DNA of 47,655 nt from Planctomycetota bacterium (GCA_012960845.1 DUAN01000018.1:1-47655), one strand, 5' to 3'. Positions 1-8,706 are shown, counted from the first letter of the stretch. A program made the numbers and translations. Notes: generated from the sequence alone by a model not told the origin.

Positions 1-2
1 TG

Positions 3-32
3 GAGAAGTCCCTTCAGAAAGCCTTGAAGTAG
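3..32 (+). CDS. Possible 3' end of an upstream gene (last 9 codons)
   Basis: The third frame reads EKSLQKALK and then TAG. This looks like a normal charged C-terminus, but nine codons cannot identify a family. The other two frames end at 27 or run through with no better ending. It is offered only because the interval before the next gene (33-98) is short and a gene probably ends near the window edge. Confidence 0.25.
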   Translation, partial: EKSLQKALK

Positions 33-98
33 TCAGTATCGGAGGCGAAAGTGCCGTTATCGGCCTTTTCTCTTGCCGGTGAATCAGAGGAGCGAGCG

Positions 99-1229
99 AT
101 GCAACGGAATTATCCACGTCGGATCCTGGGTGTGCTTTCTCTTCTCGCCTTGTGGGTGTCCCTGGCTGCCACATGCGCCGATGCACAGGTTTGCCTCGAA
201 ACTCATTGGCTGACCGTTTCCGATCAAGACGATGTGGTGCGACGGGTCAACCCTCTCACCCTTGAGGTCGAAGAGGAATTCGCCATGTCGATTCCAGGAG
301 CCGTCGAGATCGATGGGATTCGTGGAATTGCAGTTCACCCGACCAGCGGCAACTGGTACATGCTGACGATGACCTCCCTTCCCCTCTCTCCTGCGCCCTC
401 CCCCTGGCTGATGGAATACAATCCCATCGACGATACGCTGACCGTCGTCGGCTTCACCGTACTCGACTTCAACGATCTTAATTTCACCTCCAATGGCGAG
501 ATTCGCGCCATCACCAATCAACTGAGTACCGGAAGTTCAAACTTGTGTGAGTTGAACACCATCACCGGCGGCCCCACCGACCTGTGTCAGTACCCCGGCA
601 GTAATGGCGGCGACAGCATCGCCCTGGACTCCAGCGGAGCCATCTTCCGCGCCTCGGGAGGTTACATCCCGGGAGAGCTCGCCAGTTTTGAGGAGCCTCC
701 CTCTGCGCCTGGCTCCAACAGTTGCGATACGACCAGCATCAACATCTCTGCTCAGCTCTCGGGTGAACCGATCCGCAGCCTGACCTACCTGGCGGACCAG
801 GATGCATTTCTCTGGGCGCAGGGGGATACCGCTCGTTCTGCCTACACGGTAAACGTCAACGGCGATGAAACTTTCCTCGGAACCTTCGACCACGACATCA
901 ATGGCCTCGCCCTGATCGAGGTGGCGGTGCCATGCCCGGTCGGCGATGAGTTCATCCGAGGCGATTGCAATAACGACATGGGAGTGAATGTGGCCGATGC
1001 GGTATTCCTGTTAGGGAGCATGTTTGTCCCCGGGGAGCCTCCCCTCTCCTGCAGAGATGCTGGCGATATCAATGACGATGGTGGGGTCAATATCGCCGAT
1101 GCGGTATTCCTGTTAGGGAGCCTGTTTATTCCCAACTCCCCCGGCATACCCGAGCCCAATCTCCAGAGTGGCTGCGGCGCAGATCCGACCGCGTCCGATA
1201 CGCTGGAGTGCGATCTCTCCGGCTGCTGA
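99..1229 (+). CDS. Secreted protein with C-terminal dockerin-like domain
   Basis: Predicted exported protein of 376 residues and unknown function. I chose ATG 99 rather than GTG 51 because GAGGAG lies 5-11 bases before it and the product then begins with a basic n-region and hydrophobic core ending ATCADAQ, a good signal peptide. Residues about 30-280 are beta-rich with 'GIRGIAVHPTSG' and 'INGLALIEV', suggesting a propeller-like fold (inference). The last 90 residues hold two dockerin-type halves (RGDCNNDMGVNVADAVFLL and DINDDGGVNIADAVFLL), each with Asp/Asn calcium-loop positions. The two halves share 27 identical bases at 993 and 1095, exactly 34 codons apart, which suggests a recent internal duplication or conversion. 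In Planctomycetota such tails are common on surface or secreted proteins and need not mean a cellulosome. A strong terminator follows 270 bases downstream. Confidence 0.85.
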   Translation: MQRNYPRRILGVLSLLALWVSLAATCADAQVCLETHWLTVSDQDDVVRRVNPLTLEVEEEFAMSIPGAVEIDGIRGIAVHPTSGNWYMLTMTSLPLSPAPSPWLMEYNPIDDTLTVVGFTVLDFNDLNFTSNGEIRAITNQLSTGSSNLCELNTITGGPTDLCQYPGSNGGDSIALDSSGAIFRASGGYIPGELASFEEPPSAPGSNSCDTTSINISAQLSGEPIRSLTYLADQDAFLWAQGDTARSAYTVNVNGDETFLGTFDHDINGLALIEVAVPCPVGDEFIRGDCNNDMGVNVADAVFLLGSMFVPGEPPLSCRDAGDINDDGGVNIADAVFLLGSLFIPNSPGIPEPNLQSGCGADPTASDTLECDLSGC

Positions 1230-1498
1230 TCGAGCCCGAAGAGTGACCGAGTGACGCTGCGCGATCGGATGCAAGCATCTGCGGGACCGTGATGGTTTCC
1301 ACACCTGTTGCTGCGGGTACTCTGCTCATCCCGGATGACTTCGGGATCAGAAGACCCCTCGACCTCCCACCCTGTACTACCTTTCAACGCTACTACCTTT
1401 CAACGCTGCTACCTTTCAACGCTGCTACCTTTCAGTTCTGCTACCTTTCAGTCAGGTCCCGCACTCGACCCGATCGCCCCCGACCGCTGGTCACCTGA
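1230..1498. other. Intergenic, non-coding apart from a repeat
   Basis: No credible gene is seen. The interval holds the 16-bp tandem repeat at 1377-1456 and leads into the bidirectional terminator at 1499. Short open frames here lack ribosome sites and recognisable protein. Confidence 0.6.
1377..1456. repeat. 16-bp tandem repeat, five copies
   Basis: The unit CTACCTTTCAACGCTG is repeated five times exactly end to end (1377, 1393, 1409, 1425, 1441). The first three units are nearly identical and the last two decay after CTACCTTTCA. The repeat lies between the stop codon of the dockerin gene and its terminator, so it would be in the 3' untranslated region. Confidence 0.95.
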
Positions 1499-1537
1499 AA
1501 AGCCCGCGGACGCTACAGCGTCCGCGGGCTTTTTTTC
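1499..1537. terminator. Bidirectional intrinsic terminator
   Basis: A perfect GC-rich stem (AGCCCGCGGACGC, loop TACA, GCGTCCGCGGGCT) is followed by a run of T on the plus strand. It is preceded by AAAA, so it also gives a U-tract on the minus strand. It sits between the convergent dockerin gene (+) and mraY (-) and can serve both. Confidence 0.95.
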
Positions 1538-1633
1538 GGGTCGTATATTGTCGGGTCGTTAATTGTCGGCTCGTTCGGTGCGAATCGCTCCGACAGTACA
1601 CAACTGATGCGAGTGCATGACAGGAGTTGTCGG

Positions 1634-2734
1634 TCAGCGCACCTTGAGCAGGATCACGATCAGCAAGGGTGCCACCACCGCCTGCAGGATGACAAACCTG
1701 ACCAGCACCTGGCTGCTGGACCAGCCGCACTTCTTGAGAAAATGGTCATGCAGCGGACAGGTGATATTGCCAAACAGATTCACGTTGAAGCACTGGATGA
1801 AGCCGATCTTGAACAGACCGGTGCCTCCGTTGGCGAGGATCAGTAGCGCCACCACCAGCAGCAGGAACGGATTCCCCGTCGCCAGCACGAACACTCCCAG
1901 CAACAGCCCCAGTGCGCGAGAACCCGCATCTCCCATCATCAACTGAGATGGATGAGCGTTGAACCAGAGGTAAGCCGCCAGCGTCCCGAGAGTGGTGGCG
2001 ACCACCACCGCCCAGCTGGCTCCATCCTCGTAGAAGGGAACCAGCAGGTAATGTGCCGAGTCGATGTGCCCGACCACGCCGTAGAGGACCCCACCCAGTC
2101 CTAGCAGGGCCAGCGAGAGCAAACTCCCCGAGAGTCCATCGACTCCATCGGAACAGTTGGTGGTATTGATGGAGAACCACAGCAGCATGGTGGCCATCAC
2201 TCCGTACTGCCACGGCTGACACAAGATCGGCGCCAGCATCCCGGTGGTTCCATCGAGCAGAGCTTCCGGCCCCATCTTCGGCGCGAAGAAGGGCAACCAG
2301 ATCTCGATCGACGATTCTCCACCGATCATCGCCCAGGCGACCACCATCGAGATCACCAGATCGATCAGGCCCTTGCGCACCCTTCCCCACGAATTGGGAG
2401 ATCGATCATCGAGATACCCGGCACCCATCGCCAGCAGCACGCAGAGTAAGATCACCGCGCGGAAGGGGTCCCATGGGCTCACCAGCAACGCCACCAGAAC
2501 AGTGACGGGAATGAACAGAGCGCCAGCACCGGTCGGTTTCCCGATCGCCTCCGTCGCCTGGGCGGCATGCTCGCGACCACGATCGAGAGGTAAAGTACCC
2601 GCCCAACGGCGTAGCACGATAAAGGACCCAACCGCCGCAAACATCGCACCCAGGGTGCAGAGCACCAGATGCGACTGGAGCAGTCGCATCGGTCCCCAGA
2701 GGCTTTCAAATTGTTGCCCGACCCAGTACAGCAC
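1634..2734 (-). CDS. mraY: Phospho-N-acetylmuramoyl-pentapeptide transferase (MraY)
   Basis: Integral membrane enzyme that transfers phospho-MurNAc-pentapeptide from UDP to undecaprenyl phosphate, giving lipid I of peptidoglycan synthesis. The 366 residues match the family length and contain many hydrophobic helices. Diagnostic motifs are present: GYLDDRS (residues about 103-109), NTTNCSDGVDGLSGSL with the nucleophile-region Asp, MGDAGSRALG, and near the end CPLHDHFLKK. That last motif corresponds to the usual HHHFE; here it reads HDHF, so the middle His is Asp, and the following Glu is absent. The start is GTG 2734 with a G-rich but imperfect ribosome site. The gene is not in a mur cluster. 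It follows the redoxin gene on the same strand after 274 bases that contain a long tandem repeat. A WecA-like homologue is an alternative, but the HDHF/WSSSQVLVRF ending favours MraY. Confidence 0.85.
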   Translation of the reverse strand: MLYWVGQQFESLWGPMRLLQSHLVLCTLGAMFAAVGSFIVLRRWAGTLPLDRGREHAAQATEAIGKPTGAGALFIPVTVLVALLVSPWDPFRAVILLCVLLAMGAGYLDDRSPNSWGRVRKGLIDLVISMVVAWAMIGGESSIEIWLPFFAPKMGPEALLDGTTGMLAPILCQPWQYGVMATMLLWFSINTTNCSDGVDGLSGSLLSLALLGLGGVLYGVVGHIDSAHYLLVPFYEDGASWAVVVATTLGTLAAYLWFNAHPSQLMMGDAGSRALGLLLGVFVLATGNPFLLLVVALLILANGGTGLFKIGFIQCFNVNLFGNITCPLHDHFLKKCGWSSSQVLVRFVILQAVVAPLLIVILLKVR

Positions 2735-2854
2735 TGATCCCGTCCCCCCCGAACTCCGCTTCCTTGAGCGTGAATCCCGGCAGCAGGATAACGGCCTCTT
2801 ACAAGGTGTGGAAGCGGCTAGAATTTTCCCGGGGAGAGAGGAGGGAAGAAGAAG

Positions 2855-3011
2855 TCACTGCAGCCAAGATCACTGCAGCCAAGATCACTCGCAGCCAAGA
2901 TCACTCGCAACCAAAGTCACTCGCAACCAAAGTCACTCGCAACCAAAGTCACTGCAGCCAATGTCACTGCAGCCAATGTCACTGCAGCCAAAGTCACTGC
3001 AGCCAATGTCA
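2855..3011. repeat. 15/16-bp tandem repeat, about ten copies, reaching a stop codon
   Basis: Units begin TCACT and come in two lengths: 15 bp (TCACTGCAGCCAATG and TCACTGCAGCCAAGA) and 16 bp (TCACTCGCAACCAAAG). Identical variants are clustered (two, one, three, four), as expected from stepwise local duplication. The last TCA (3009-3011) is the reverse complement of the redoxin gene's TGA stop, so the array starts in that gene's final codons and fills most of the gap to mraY. There are no spacers, so it is not a CRISPR array. Confidence 0.95.
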
Positions 3012-3770
3012 CTCGCGGCCCTCCTCCTCGGAAGACTCCACTTCCGCGGGCGGGGTAGCTGGATTCGCTTCACGCTCGAGGGCTTCTTCGCGCATCTTCT
3101 TCAGCGCAGCGCGGCGTAGATCCTCGGTCCTGCGAGTTCGAATCTCCATGCCATAGGTGCGAGTCAGCGGATTGGCTACCGGGACTCCTTCGACCACCTG
3201 ACCGATCGCCTGATCGAGATATTGCTTCCGATCCGCTTTCGAGCCCCAGACGTCATCGTCGAGCGCACCGTGGTAGACGATTTTTCCCCGATCCAGCACC
3301 AGATAGGTCGGGCTATTCTTGACTCCGAACGCCTCGGCACAGTGCCCCGAAGGATCGAAAAGGTAGGGATTGTGGATCTTGTACTTGTCGATCCACGGCT
3401 GGACCTTGGCCGGATGGGCAAAAAATGCCGAATTGACACTGACCCACCGGACGCCCTGCTTGCCCCAGCGGCGCATCATCGGAATCATCTTGTGTTGGGC
3501 ATAGATACGGCGGTTGAAACGACATTCTGGCAGGGTCCACTCCATCACCACGATCTGATCGGACAGGCTAGAGAGGTCAAAACTCTTGCCCGAGAGATCG
3601 GAAAGGATCAACTCCGGTGCTTCCTTTCCGATCAGGGTGATCGGTGAGGTGATGGCACTTTCGGGCTGGTCAGCCTGTTGCACAACCGGTGCGGGGCTCT
3701 GGGCAGGGGCCTCCTGCCCCGAGATCAATAATTGAATCAAGAATAATCCTGAGACCAGGAAGGTGACCAT
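3009..3770 (-). CDS. Exported redoxin-domain protein with a single active-site-region Cys
   Basis: Thioredoxin-fold protein of the AhpC/TSA-redoxin group, 253 residues, probably periplasmic. Start ATG 3770 is preferred over 3893: GGAGAGG lies about 8 bases upstream and the product then begins with a signal peptide (hydrophobic LVSGLFLIQLLI ending APAQ). The redoxin domain spans about residues 50-200: GKEAPELILSDLSGKS, then VVMEWTLPECRFNRRIY, then a DPSGHCAEAFGVKNSPTYLV segment with the cis-Pro, then YHGALDDD. The usual CxxC is replaced by a lone Cys in PECRFN, the 'DCPFVKKHY'-type redoxin well represented in planctomycetes. A classical disulfide reductase role is therefore doubtful. The C-terminal 40 residues are charged (Arg, Glu). 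It may be cotranscribed with mraY downstream. Confidence 0.8.
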   Translation of the reverse strand: MVTFLVSGLFLIQLLISGQEAPAQSPAPVVQQADQPESAITSPITLIGKEAPELILSDLSGKSFDLSSLSDQIVVMEWTLPECRFNRRIYAQHKMIPMMRRWGKQGVRWVSVNSAFFAHPAKVQPWIDKYKIHNPYLFDPSGHCAEAFGVKNSPTYLVLDRGKIVYHGALDDDVWGSKADRKQYLDQAIGQVVEGVPVANPLTRTYGMEIRTRRTEDLRRAALKKMREEALEREANPATPPAEVESSEEEGRE

Positions 3771-4140
3771 GATCCGTTCCTCTCCATTCATCTGGGGCCA
3801 GATCATCCCGCCCCAGAAAGTCAAGCGATCGATCCAGCGTCTGGCAGACTGGAGTCCTCTGAACCGCTCCCGACCCTCCACTGCTTCTTCCATCTCACCG
3901 GCTGAGGGGGCTGTTCATCCCCCATCTCGAGGTTTTTTCTACGGCTCAGTGAGAGGACTCTTCAGCCAATATCTTACCATCGAGGGACGATTCCTTCAGT
4001 AGCACCTCCCGACTCGATTCGATAATCCCCCCCTGCAAAGGTCCGGTTCCGAACAAACCTGCCGATGTGATACCCTTTGCAGGGGAACCGACCTGAGATC
4101 GTGAATCCCTTTCTCCGGTGGCGAAGGCCCCTCTTCGCAA
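3771..4140. other. Intergenic region between divergent genes
   Basis: It should contain the promoters of the redoxin (-) and helical-repeat (+) genes, but I cannot single out convincing -35/-10 pairs. A small G5/C5 hairpin near 3907-3924 is followed nine bases later by six T. No credible coding sequence. Confidence 0.45.
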
Positions 4141-4554
4141 CCCCTGCTCTGCCCAGCTGGAAGGCTTTGAAATGGACTTCTCCCGACTCTTCGGAACTCC
4201 CCTCACGGAACCCCCTCTACCGGTCACCCTGGTACCTGTCACCCTGGGTCGTAGCGCGATCGGCACGGTCATCCTGATGGCCTGCTGCCTGATGGCCTGC
4301 TGTGCCTTTCAAATGCCGTCGTCTCTCCTTCACGGCCAGGATCCAGCCACCACCGAGGACACCCCTGCTCTGCCCAGCTGGAAGGCTTTGAAATGGACTT
4401 CTCCCGACTCTTCGGAACTCCCCTCACGGAACCCCCTCTACCTGTCACCCTGGGTCGTAGCGCGATCGGCGCGATCATCCTTGTGGCCTGCTGTGCCTTT
4501 CAAATGCCGTCGTCTCTCCTTCACGGCCAGGATCCAGCCACCACCGAGGACACC
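4141..4554 (+). repeat. Tandem duplication of a gene's ribosome site, start codon and signal-anchor region
   Basis: Copy 1 (4141-4361) and copy 2 (4362-about 4554) both begin CCCCTGCTCTGCCCAGCTGG and carry the same ribosome site, ATG (4172 and 4393) and first about 50 codons. Copy 1 is 27 bases longer because of two small internal duplications, one around 4218-4245 (GGTCACCCTGGTACCT) and one around 4275-4290 (CTGATGGCCTGCTG). The two ATGs are 221 bases apart, so copy 1 is out of frame with the body of the gene and a product starting at 4172 would stop at 4654. Confidence 0.93.
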
Positions 4555-6009
4555 GCTCCTCACTCCGACGACTCTCAGGAGAGCTCATCTGCCGAGGAAC
4601 TGGCGGCTCTGGTCGCTGCCCAGTTGCAATCGATCCCCGATCCTCGGACCCTGACTCGCGATGATCTCCCTGGTATTTTCTTGATTCTCGATGAGGGCAT
4701 CGCTGCAGGACGCAAGTACATCGCCAACCACGCCGATAGCCCCGGATTCCCGACCGTGGCCTGCGACCTGGGCCGGATGCTGATTCTCAATGTCGATCGA
4801 CACCTCGGTGAATTGAATGAAGAAGCCAAGATCTTTGGTGCTCCGATGACCGCGCAACAGCGACTCGACGAGCAACTCATCTACCTCGACGAAGTGGTGC
4901 GAAACATCGAGAGAGCTCTCGCTACCAAGATCTCACCCGCACTTCGTTGCCGAGCGGAGGTGATCCTCGGAGATTGTCTGTTGAAGTCGAGAAACGCTTC
5001 AAAATCCGCCGACGCATTCGGCAGAGCATTACAACTCGACACTTCCCTCGAAGATGCTGACGAGATTCGCATCAAACAAATCGAGGCGCTGGAGATTGCC
5101 GAGAGATATCGTGAGATGATGACTGCGGGAATTCTGGCCCTCGAGGAGCATCCCAGAACGAAGTTTCTGCCACACCTGGTCTACTTCACCCACAAGGCTC
5201 ATCGCCATCTGGGCATCCTTCGTCAGGGGCGCGACTTGTGGCGCCTCTGGGGGCCGGTGCTGGAGGCGGGAGCGCTCGGCGGAGAGATCTCCCTGCCCAA
5301 TTCCGATCAGAAGTGGCAGGTCCCGGCGGGCAAGGAGTCGGACTTCCGCTTGATGGCGGACCGTGCCGGGTTCTACGAGGGCTTTTTCCAGCTGGCGATG
5401 GGAGAGAAGGAGGCGGCTCTTCAGGCGTTGCTATCCTACAATGAGAAACTCGCCGAGCGGATCAACTCCGGCGAAACCATCTCGATGGCGACCAAGACTT
5501 ACCTCGACTTCCAATCTCTACCGATGTCACATCGTATCGATGTCCTGCACGGAAAACCTGCACCCTCTCTCGCTGGCTTGAGCTGGATCCAAGCACCTCC
5601 AGAAAATGACCCGGGGAAGAAAGTGGAACTGCGTCTCTTCTGTGATTCGAATCGTGCGACCAGCCGCCAATCTCGCTTCATCAGTTTACTGAAGAAACTG
5701 GAGCTGGAGTACTCCGCCGCCGGCCTCAGGGTCGTCTGGATCAGTTCAGTCCTGAGTAGTTCTCGTGCGGAGACAGAAGCGGCCGCGATGACCGCAATCG
5801 CCGTAGAAAATCGTCTCGGCTGGTCATACGGAGTTCAACCGGGGATCGAAGCCGGAGTCATCGAACGGCACCTCGGATCACACGGAGGAACCCTACTGCT
5901 GGCCATCGATGACGAGGGGCTTCTGCAATGGGAGATGATCGATCCGATGTTCTGGGATGAGGGATTGTTCCGCTCCATCATCACTCGCCTCTTGCACAAC
6001 GCAGAATGA
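4393..6009 (+). CDS. Membrane-anchored or exported helical-repeat protein with C-terminal redoxin-like domain
   Basis: A 538-residue protein of unknown function. The N-terminus has a hydrophobic segment (IGAIILVACCAF, residues about 25-40), a signal peptide or anchor. Residues about 65-370 are Ala/Leu/Glu-rich helices resembling TPR repeats (for example 'KSADAFGRALQLD'). From about residue 385 'HGKPAPSLAGLSW' opens a thioredoxin-like domain with 'LRVVWISSVLSS' and 'GGTLLLAIDDEGLLQWE', but no CxxC is visible, so it is probably a non-redox fold or partner-binding module. The start is ATG 4393 with GGAAGG upstream, lying in the second copy of a duplicated leader; the first copy's ATG (4172) is out of frame. 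The next gene begins 4 bases after the stop. It faces the single-Cys redoxin gene divergently, which suggests a related envelope role (inference). Confidence 0.75.
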   Translation: MDFSRLFGTPLTEPPLPVTLGRSAIGAIILVACCAFQMPSSLLHGQDPATTEDTAPHSDDSQESSSAEELAALVAAQLQSIPDPRTLTRDDLPGIFLILDEGIAAGRKYIANHADSPGFPTVACDLGRMLILNVDRHLGELNEEAKIFGAPMTAQQRLDEQLIYLDEVVRNIERALATKISPALRCRAEVILGDCLLKSRNASKSADAFGRALQLDTSLEDADEIRIKQIEALEIAERYREMMTAGILALEEHPRTKFLPHLVYFTHKAHRHLGILRQGRDLWRLWGPVLEAGALGGEISLPNSDQKWQVPAGKESDFRLMADRAGFYEGFFQLAMGEKEAALQALLSYNEKLAERINSGETISMATKTYLDFQSLPMSHRIDVLHGKPAPSLAGLSWIQAPPENDPGKKVELRLFCDSNRATSRQSRFISLLKKLELEYSAAGLRVVWISSVLSSSRAETEAAAMTAIAVENRLGWSYGVQPGIEAGVIERHLGSHGGTLLLAIDDEGLLQWEMIDPMFWDEGLFRSIITRLLHNAE

Positions 6010-6013
6010 CGAC

Positions 6014-6376
6014 ATGTCCCGTCCCTATCAGAAACTGGTGTTGATCTGCGTTCATGGGAAGAGTTGCCCACAGCAGGGGGCACTCGATCTCTGTGCCGCT
6101 TTCCGCCAGAAGGTGATCCAGCTGGGAATTCAAGATCAGATTCGAGTGGTCAAATCCGGCTGTCTGGCGCAGTGCGGTCATGGGCCGATGGTCGCGATCG
6201 AGCCGTCGGGAGAGTGGTATTGCACCGTCACTACGGATGACGTCGAACCCCTTCTGGAGGGGCCGATCCTCGCCGACAAGCCGCTTGCTCGATTACGCTA
6301 CCTGGCGAAAAAGGACGGCAAAAATGTCCTTCCCCGGGACCAATGGCCGATTGCGGCCACCACGGATCCCAGTTGA
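6014..6376 (+). CDS. Thioredoxin-like [2Fe-2S] ferredoxin protein
   Basis: Small (120-residue) protein of the NuoE-like/Shethna-type [2Fe-2S] ferredoxin family. The cluster ligands are in the family pattern: ICVHGKSC (C-x5-C) near residue 12-18 and SGCLAQCGHGP (C-x3-C) near residues 50-60. It continues with 'VAIEPSGEWYCTV', typical of these stand-alone domains. It is cytosolic and probably carries one electron; its partner is unknown. I chose ATG 6014 because it is 4 bases after the previous stop and gives the family N-terminus. The stop codon lies in a 12-bp direct repeat (6365-6388). Likely cotranscribed with the helical-repeat/redoxin gene. Confidence 0.85.
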   Translation: MSRPYQKLVLICVHGKSCPQQGALDLCAAFRQKVIQLGIQDQIRVVKSGCLAQCGHGPMVAIEPSGEWYCTVTTDDVEPLLEGPILADKPLARLRYLAKKDGKNVLPRDQWPIAATTDPS

Positions 6377-6388
6377 GATCCCAGTTGA
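6365..6388. repeat. 12-bp direct repeat spanning the ferredoxin stop codon
   Basis: GATCCCAGTTGA occurs twice in a row. The first copy ends in the gene's TGA stop and the second duplicates it in frame, giving a spare stop codon just downstream. Confidence 0.9.
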
Positions 6389-6556
6389 GATCCCCATAGA
6401 GGCCGCAACCACTGCTGTGGCTTCACTTTGGATCGTCCCGGACCGATTTTAACCGAGCCCGGAAACCATCGATCAAACCCATCAGAATCTGTCCCCAGAG
6501 CGGCACCTCAACGATATCCTCGTAGTTCGTGATTCGCGCTGCGAGTCACCACCCCT

Positions 6557-6609
6557 CCGGCATCGCTGCCGGGAACGATTGAGCCAGACAGAAGCGGGAC
6601 ACCGTCCCG
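6557..6609 (+). promoter_or_regulatory. Two hairpins in the fusA leader
   Basis: CCGGCA/TGCCGG with loop TCGC (6557-6572) and CGGGAC/GTCCCG with loop ACC (6595-6609). The second ends directly against the GAGGAG ribosome site of fusA, so it could influence initiation. The rest of 6377-6621 holds nothing else I can name. Confidence 0.5.
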
Positions 6610-6621
6610 AGGAGAAATGGA

Positions 6622-8706
6622 ATGAGCCAAGATATTCAGTTGATGCGCAACATCGGCATCAGTGCACACATCGACAGCGGTAAGACGACCCTCACCGAGC
6701 GGATCCTGTTCTATACCGATCGAATCCATACGATTCATGAGGTCCGAGGAAAAGACGGTGTCGGAGCCACGATGGACTCGATGGAACTTGAGCGCGAGCG
6801 CGGAATCACCATCCAATCCGCAGCGACCTATCTCAAGTGGGGTGACAATCACGTCAACATCATCGATACACCGGGTCACGTCGATTTCACCGTGGAAGTG
6901 GAGAGAGCGCTGCGAGTACTCGACGGAGCCATCCTGGTGCTGTGCGCCGTCTCTGGCGTGCAGAGCCAATCGATCACCGTCGATCGCCAGATGCGTCGTT
7001 ACAATGTCCCTCGTCTCGCCTTCATCAACAAGTGCGACCGAACCGGTGCAGATCCGATCAAGGTCTGTGACCAGTTGCGAGAAAAGTTGCGACTCAACTC
7101 GATCATGTTCCAGCTCCCCATCGGTCTGGAAAATGACCATCTAGGAGTGGTCGACCTGATCCAGATGAAGGCGATGTACTTCGAGGGAGACAACGGCGAG
7201 GTCGTCCGCATCGCAGAAATTCCTGCTGAGATGCAGGAGGAAGCCGAGCACCGCCGCGAGATGCTACTCGACGCAGTGTCGATGTTCTCGGACGAGTTGA
7301 TGGAAGCGATGCTGGCCGACGAAGTCACTGAAGACCTGATCATTGAGGCCACCCGCAATGGAGTCATCTCCCTCGATCTCTGCCCGGTCTTCTGCGGCTC
7401 CGCCTACAAGAACAAGGGCGTCCAGCCACTCATGGATGCGGTCAACTCCTTCTTGCCATGCCCCACTGATGTCGAAAACATCGCCTTGAATCCAGAGAAC
7501 GAGGAGGAGCAGTATCCCGTCACCAACAACAACGATGACGAACTGCTCTGTTACGCATTCAAGCTGGAAGACGGAGCCTACGGTCAGTTGACCTACGTCC
7601 GCATTTACCAGGGTGAACTGGTCAAGGGCGATTTCGTCTACAATGCACGAACCGGTAAGAAGGTGAAACTGGGTCGGATCGTGCGGATGCACTCGGACAA
7701 CATGGATGAAATCGACCGTGCTGGCTCGGGAGATATCGTCGCATTGTTTGGAATCGACTGTGCCTCGGGTGACACGTTCCGTTCCGAGAAGATAAATCTC
7801 GTGCTCTCATCGATGCACGTAGCGGAACCAGTGATCAGCCTCTCAGTGAAGCCTATCGATCGCAAAGCCACCGACAACATGTCCAAGGCGTTGCAGCGAT
7901 TCACCAAGGAAGATCCGACCTTCCGCGTCGCTTTCGATCCCATGAGTAGCGAGACCATCATCTCCGGCATGGGAGAACTCCACCTCGAGGTATATGTCGA
8001 AAGAATGAAGCGCGAGTTCAAGGCTGAGGTGGAGGTCGGAGCGCCCAAGGTGGCCTTCCGGGAGCGGATCACTCGAGCAGTCGAGTTTGACTACACCCAC
8101 AAGAAGCAAACCGGTGGATCGGGTCAGTTTGGCCGAATCATCGGAACCATGGCTCCCAGCGAAGACGGCGAATACAACTTCGAGAGCAAGGTCGCGGGAG
8201 GAAATGTCCCGAGAGAGTACATCCCATCGGTCAAGAAGGGTTTCTCTCAGAGTCTCGACAAGGGAATGTTGATCGGTGCACCGATCGACGGCCTGCAGGT
8301 GACCTTGACCGATGGTGGATACCACGCAGTGGACTCGTCTGACATGGCGTTCCAGGCGGCAGCCAAGGGCTGCTTCAGGGAGTATTACAAGGCCGGAAAA
8401 CCGGAAGTTCTCGAACCCCTGATGACGGTCAGCCTGGAAGGGCCGACCGAGTTCCAGGGAGACATGGTCGGCACCCTTCTCCAGCGACGAGGGGTCCTCA
8501 ACGGCACGGTGGACGAGGAAGGATTCGTCCGCATCGATGCGGACGTCCCCCTCGCAGAGATGTTTGGATACGCCACCGCACTTCGCTCCGTGACCCAGGG
8601 CAAGGCGGAGTTCACCATGGAGTTCAAACGGTACGCTTCAGCGCCCCGCGATGTCCAGGAAGAACTGGTGGCGGAATACCGAGCCGAGCGTGAGGCAAAG
8701 AAGTAA
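6622..8706 (+). CDS. fusA: Elongation factor G, spdEFG1/mitochondrial EF-G1-like type
   Basis: Translational GTPase that drives ribosomal translocation; 694 residues, full length. G motifs: G1 AHIDSGKTT (about 15-23), G2 within ERGIT, G3 DTPGH, G4 NKCD, G5-like CGSAYKNKG. The later domains carry [18 protein letters not shown] and the domain IV segment [13 protein letters not shown]. The P-loop has [13 protein letters not shown] where canonical EF-G has AHIDAGKTTTTER, and '[19 protein letters not shown]' follows; both are marks of the mtEFG1/spdEFG1 subfamily known from planctomycetes, spirochaetes and deltaproteobacteria. The start is ATG 6622 with GAGGAG 7 bases upstream; ATG 6617 is out of frame. 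It is not in the str operon (no rpsL, rpsG or tuf nearby). A bidirectional terminator follows. Confidence 0.95.
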   Translation: MSQDIQLMRNIGISAHIDSGKTTLTERILFYTDRIHTIHEVRGKDGVGATMDSMELERERGITIQSAATYLKWGDNHVNIIDTPGHVDFTVEVERALRVLDGAILVLCAVSGVQSQSITVDRQMRRYNVPRLAFINKCDRTGADPIKVCDQLREKLRLNSIMFQLPIGLENDHLGVVDLIQMKAMYFEGDNGEVVRIAEIPAEMQEEAEHRREMLLDAVSMFSDELMEAMLADEVTEDLIIEATRNGVISLDLCPVFCGSAYKNKGVQPLMDAVNSFLPCPTDVENIALNPENEEEQYPVTNNNDDELLCYAFKLEDGAYGQLTYVRIYQGELVKGDFVYNARTGKKVKLGRIVRMHSDNMDEIDRAGSGDIVALFGIDCASGDTFRSEKINLVLSSMHVAEPVISLSVKPIDRKATDNMSKALQRFTKEDPTFRVAFDPMSSETIISGMGELHLEVYVERMKREFKAEVEVGAPKVAFRERITRAVEFDYTHKKQTGGSGQFGRIIGTMAPSEDGEYNFESKVAGGNVPREYIPSVKKGFSQSLDKGMLIGAPIDGLQVTLTDGGYHAVDSSDMAFQAAAKGCFREYYKAGKPEVLEPLMTVSLEGPTEFQGDMVGTLLQRRGVLNGTVDEEGFVRIDADVPLAEMFGYATALRSVTQGKAEFTMEFKRYASAPRDVQEELVAEYRAEREAKK

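Noticed and set aside
99-1229. Cellulosome component, because of the dockerin-like tail
   Set aside because: Such tails are very common on planctomycete secreted proteins and no scaffoldin-like multi-cohesin protein is present here.
2855-3011. CRISPR-like array
   Set aside because: Units of 15-16 bp are directly adjacent with no spacers and no cas genes; it is a simple tandem repeat.
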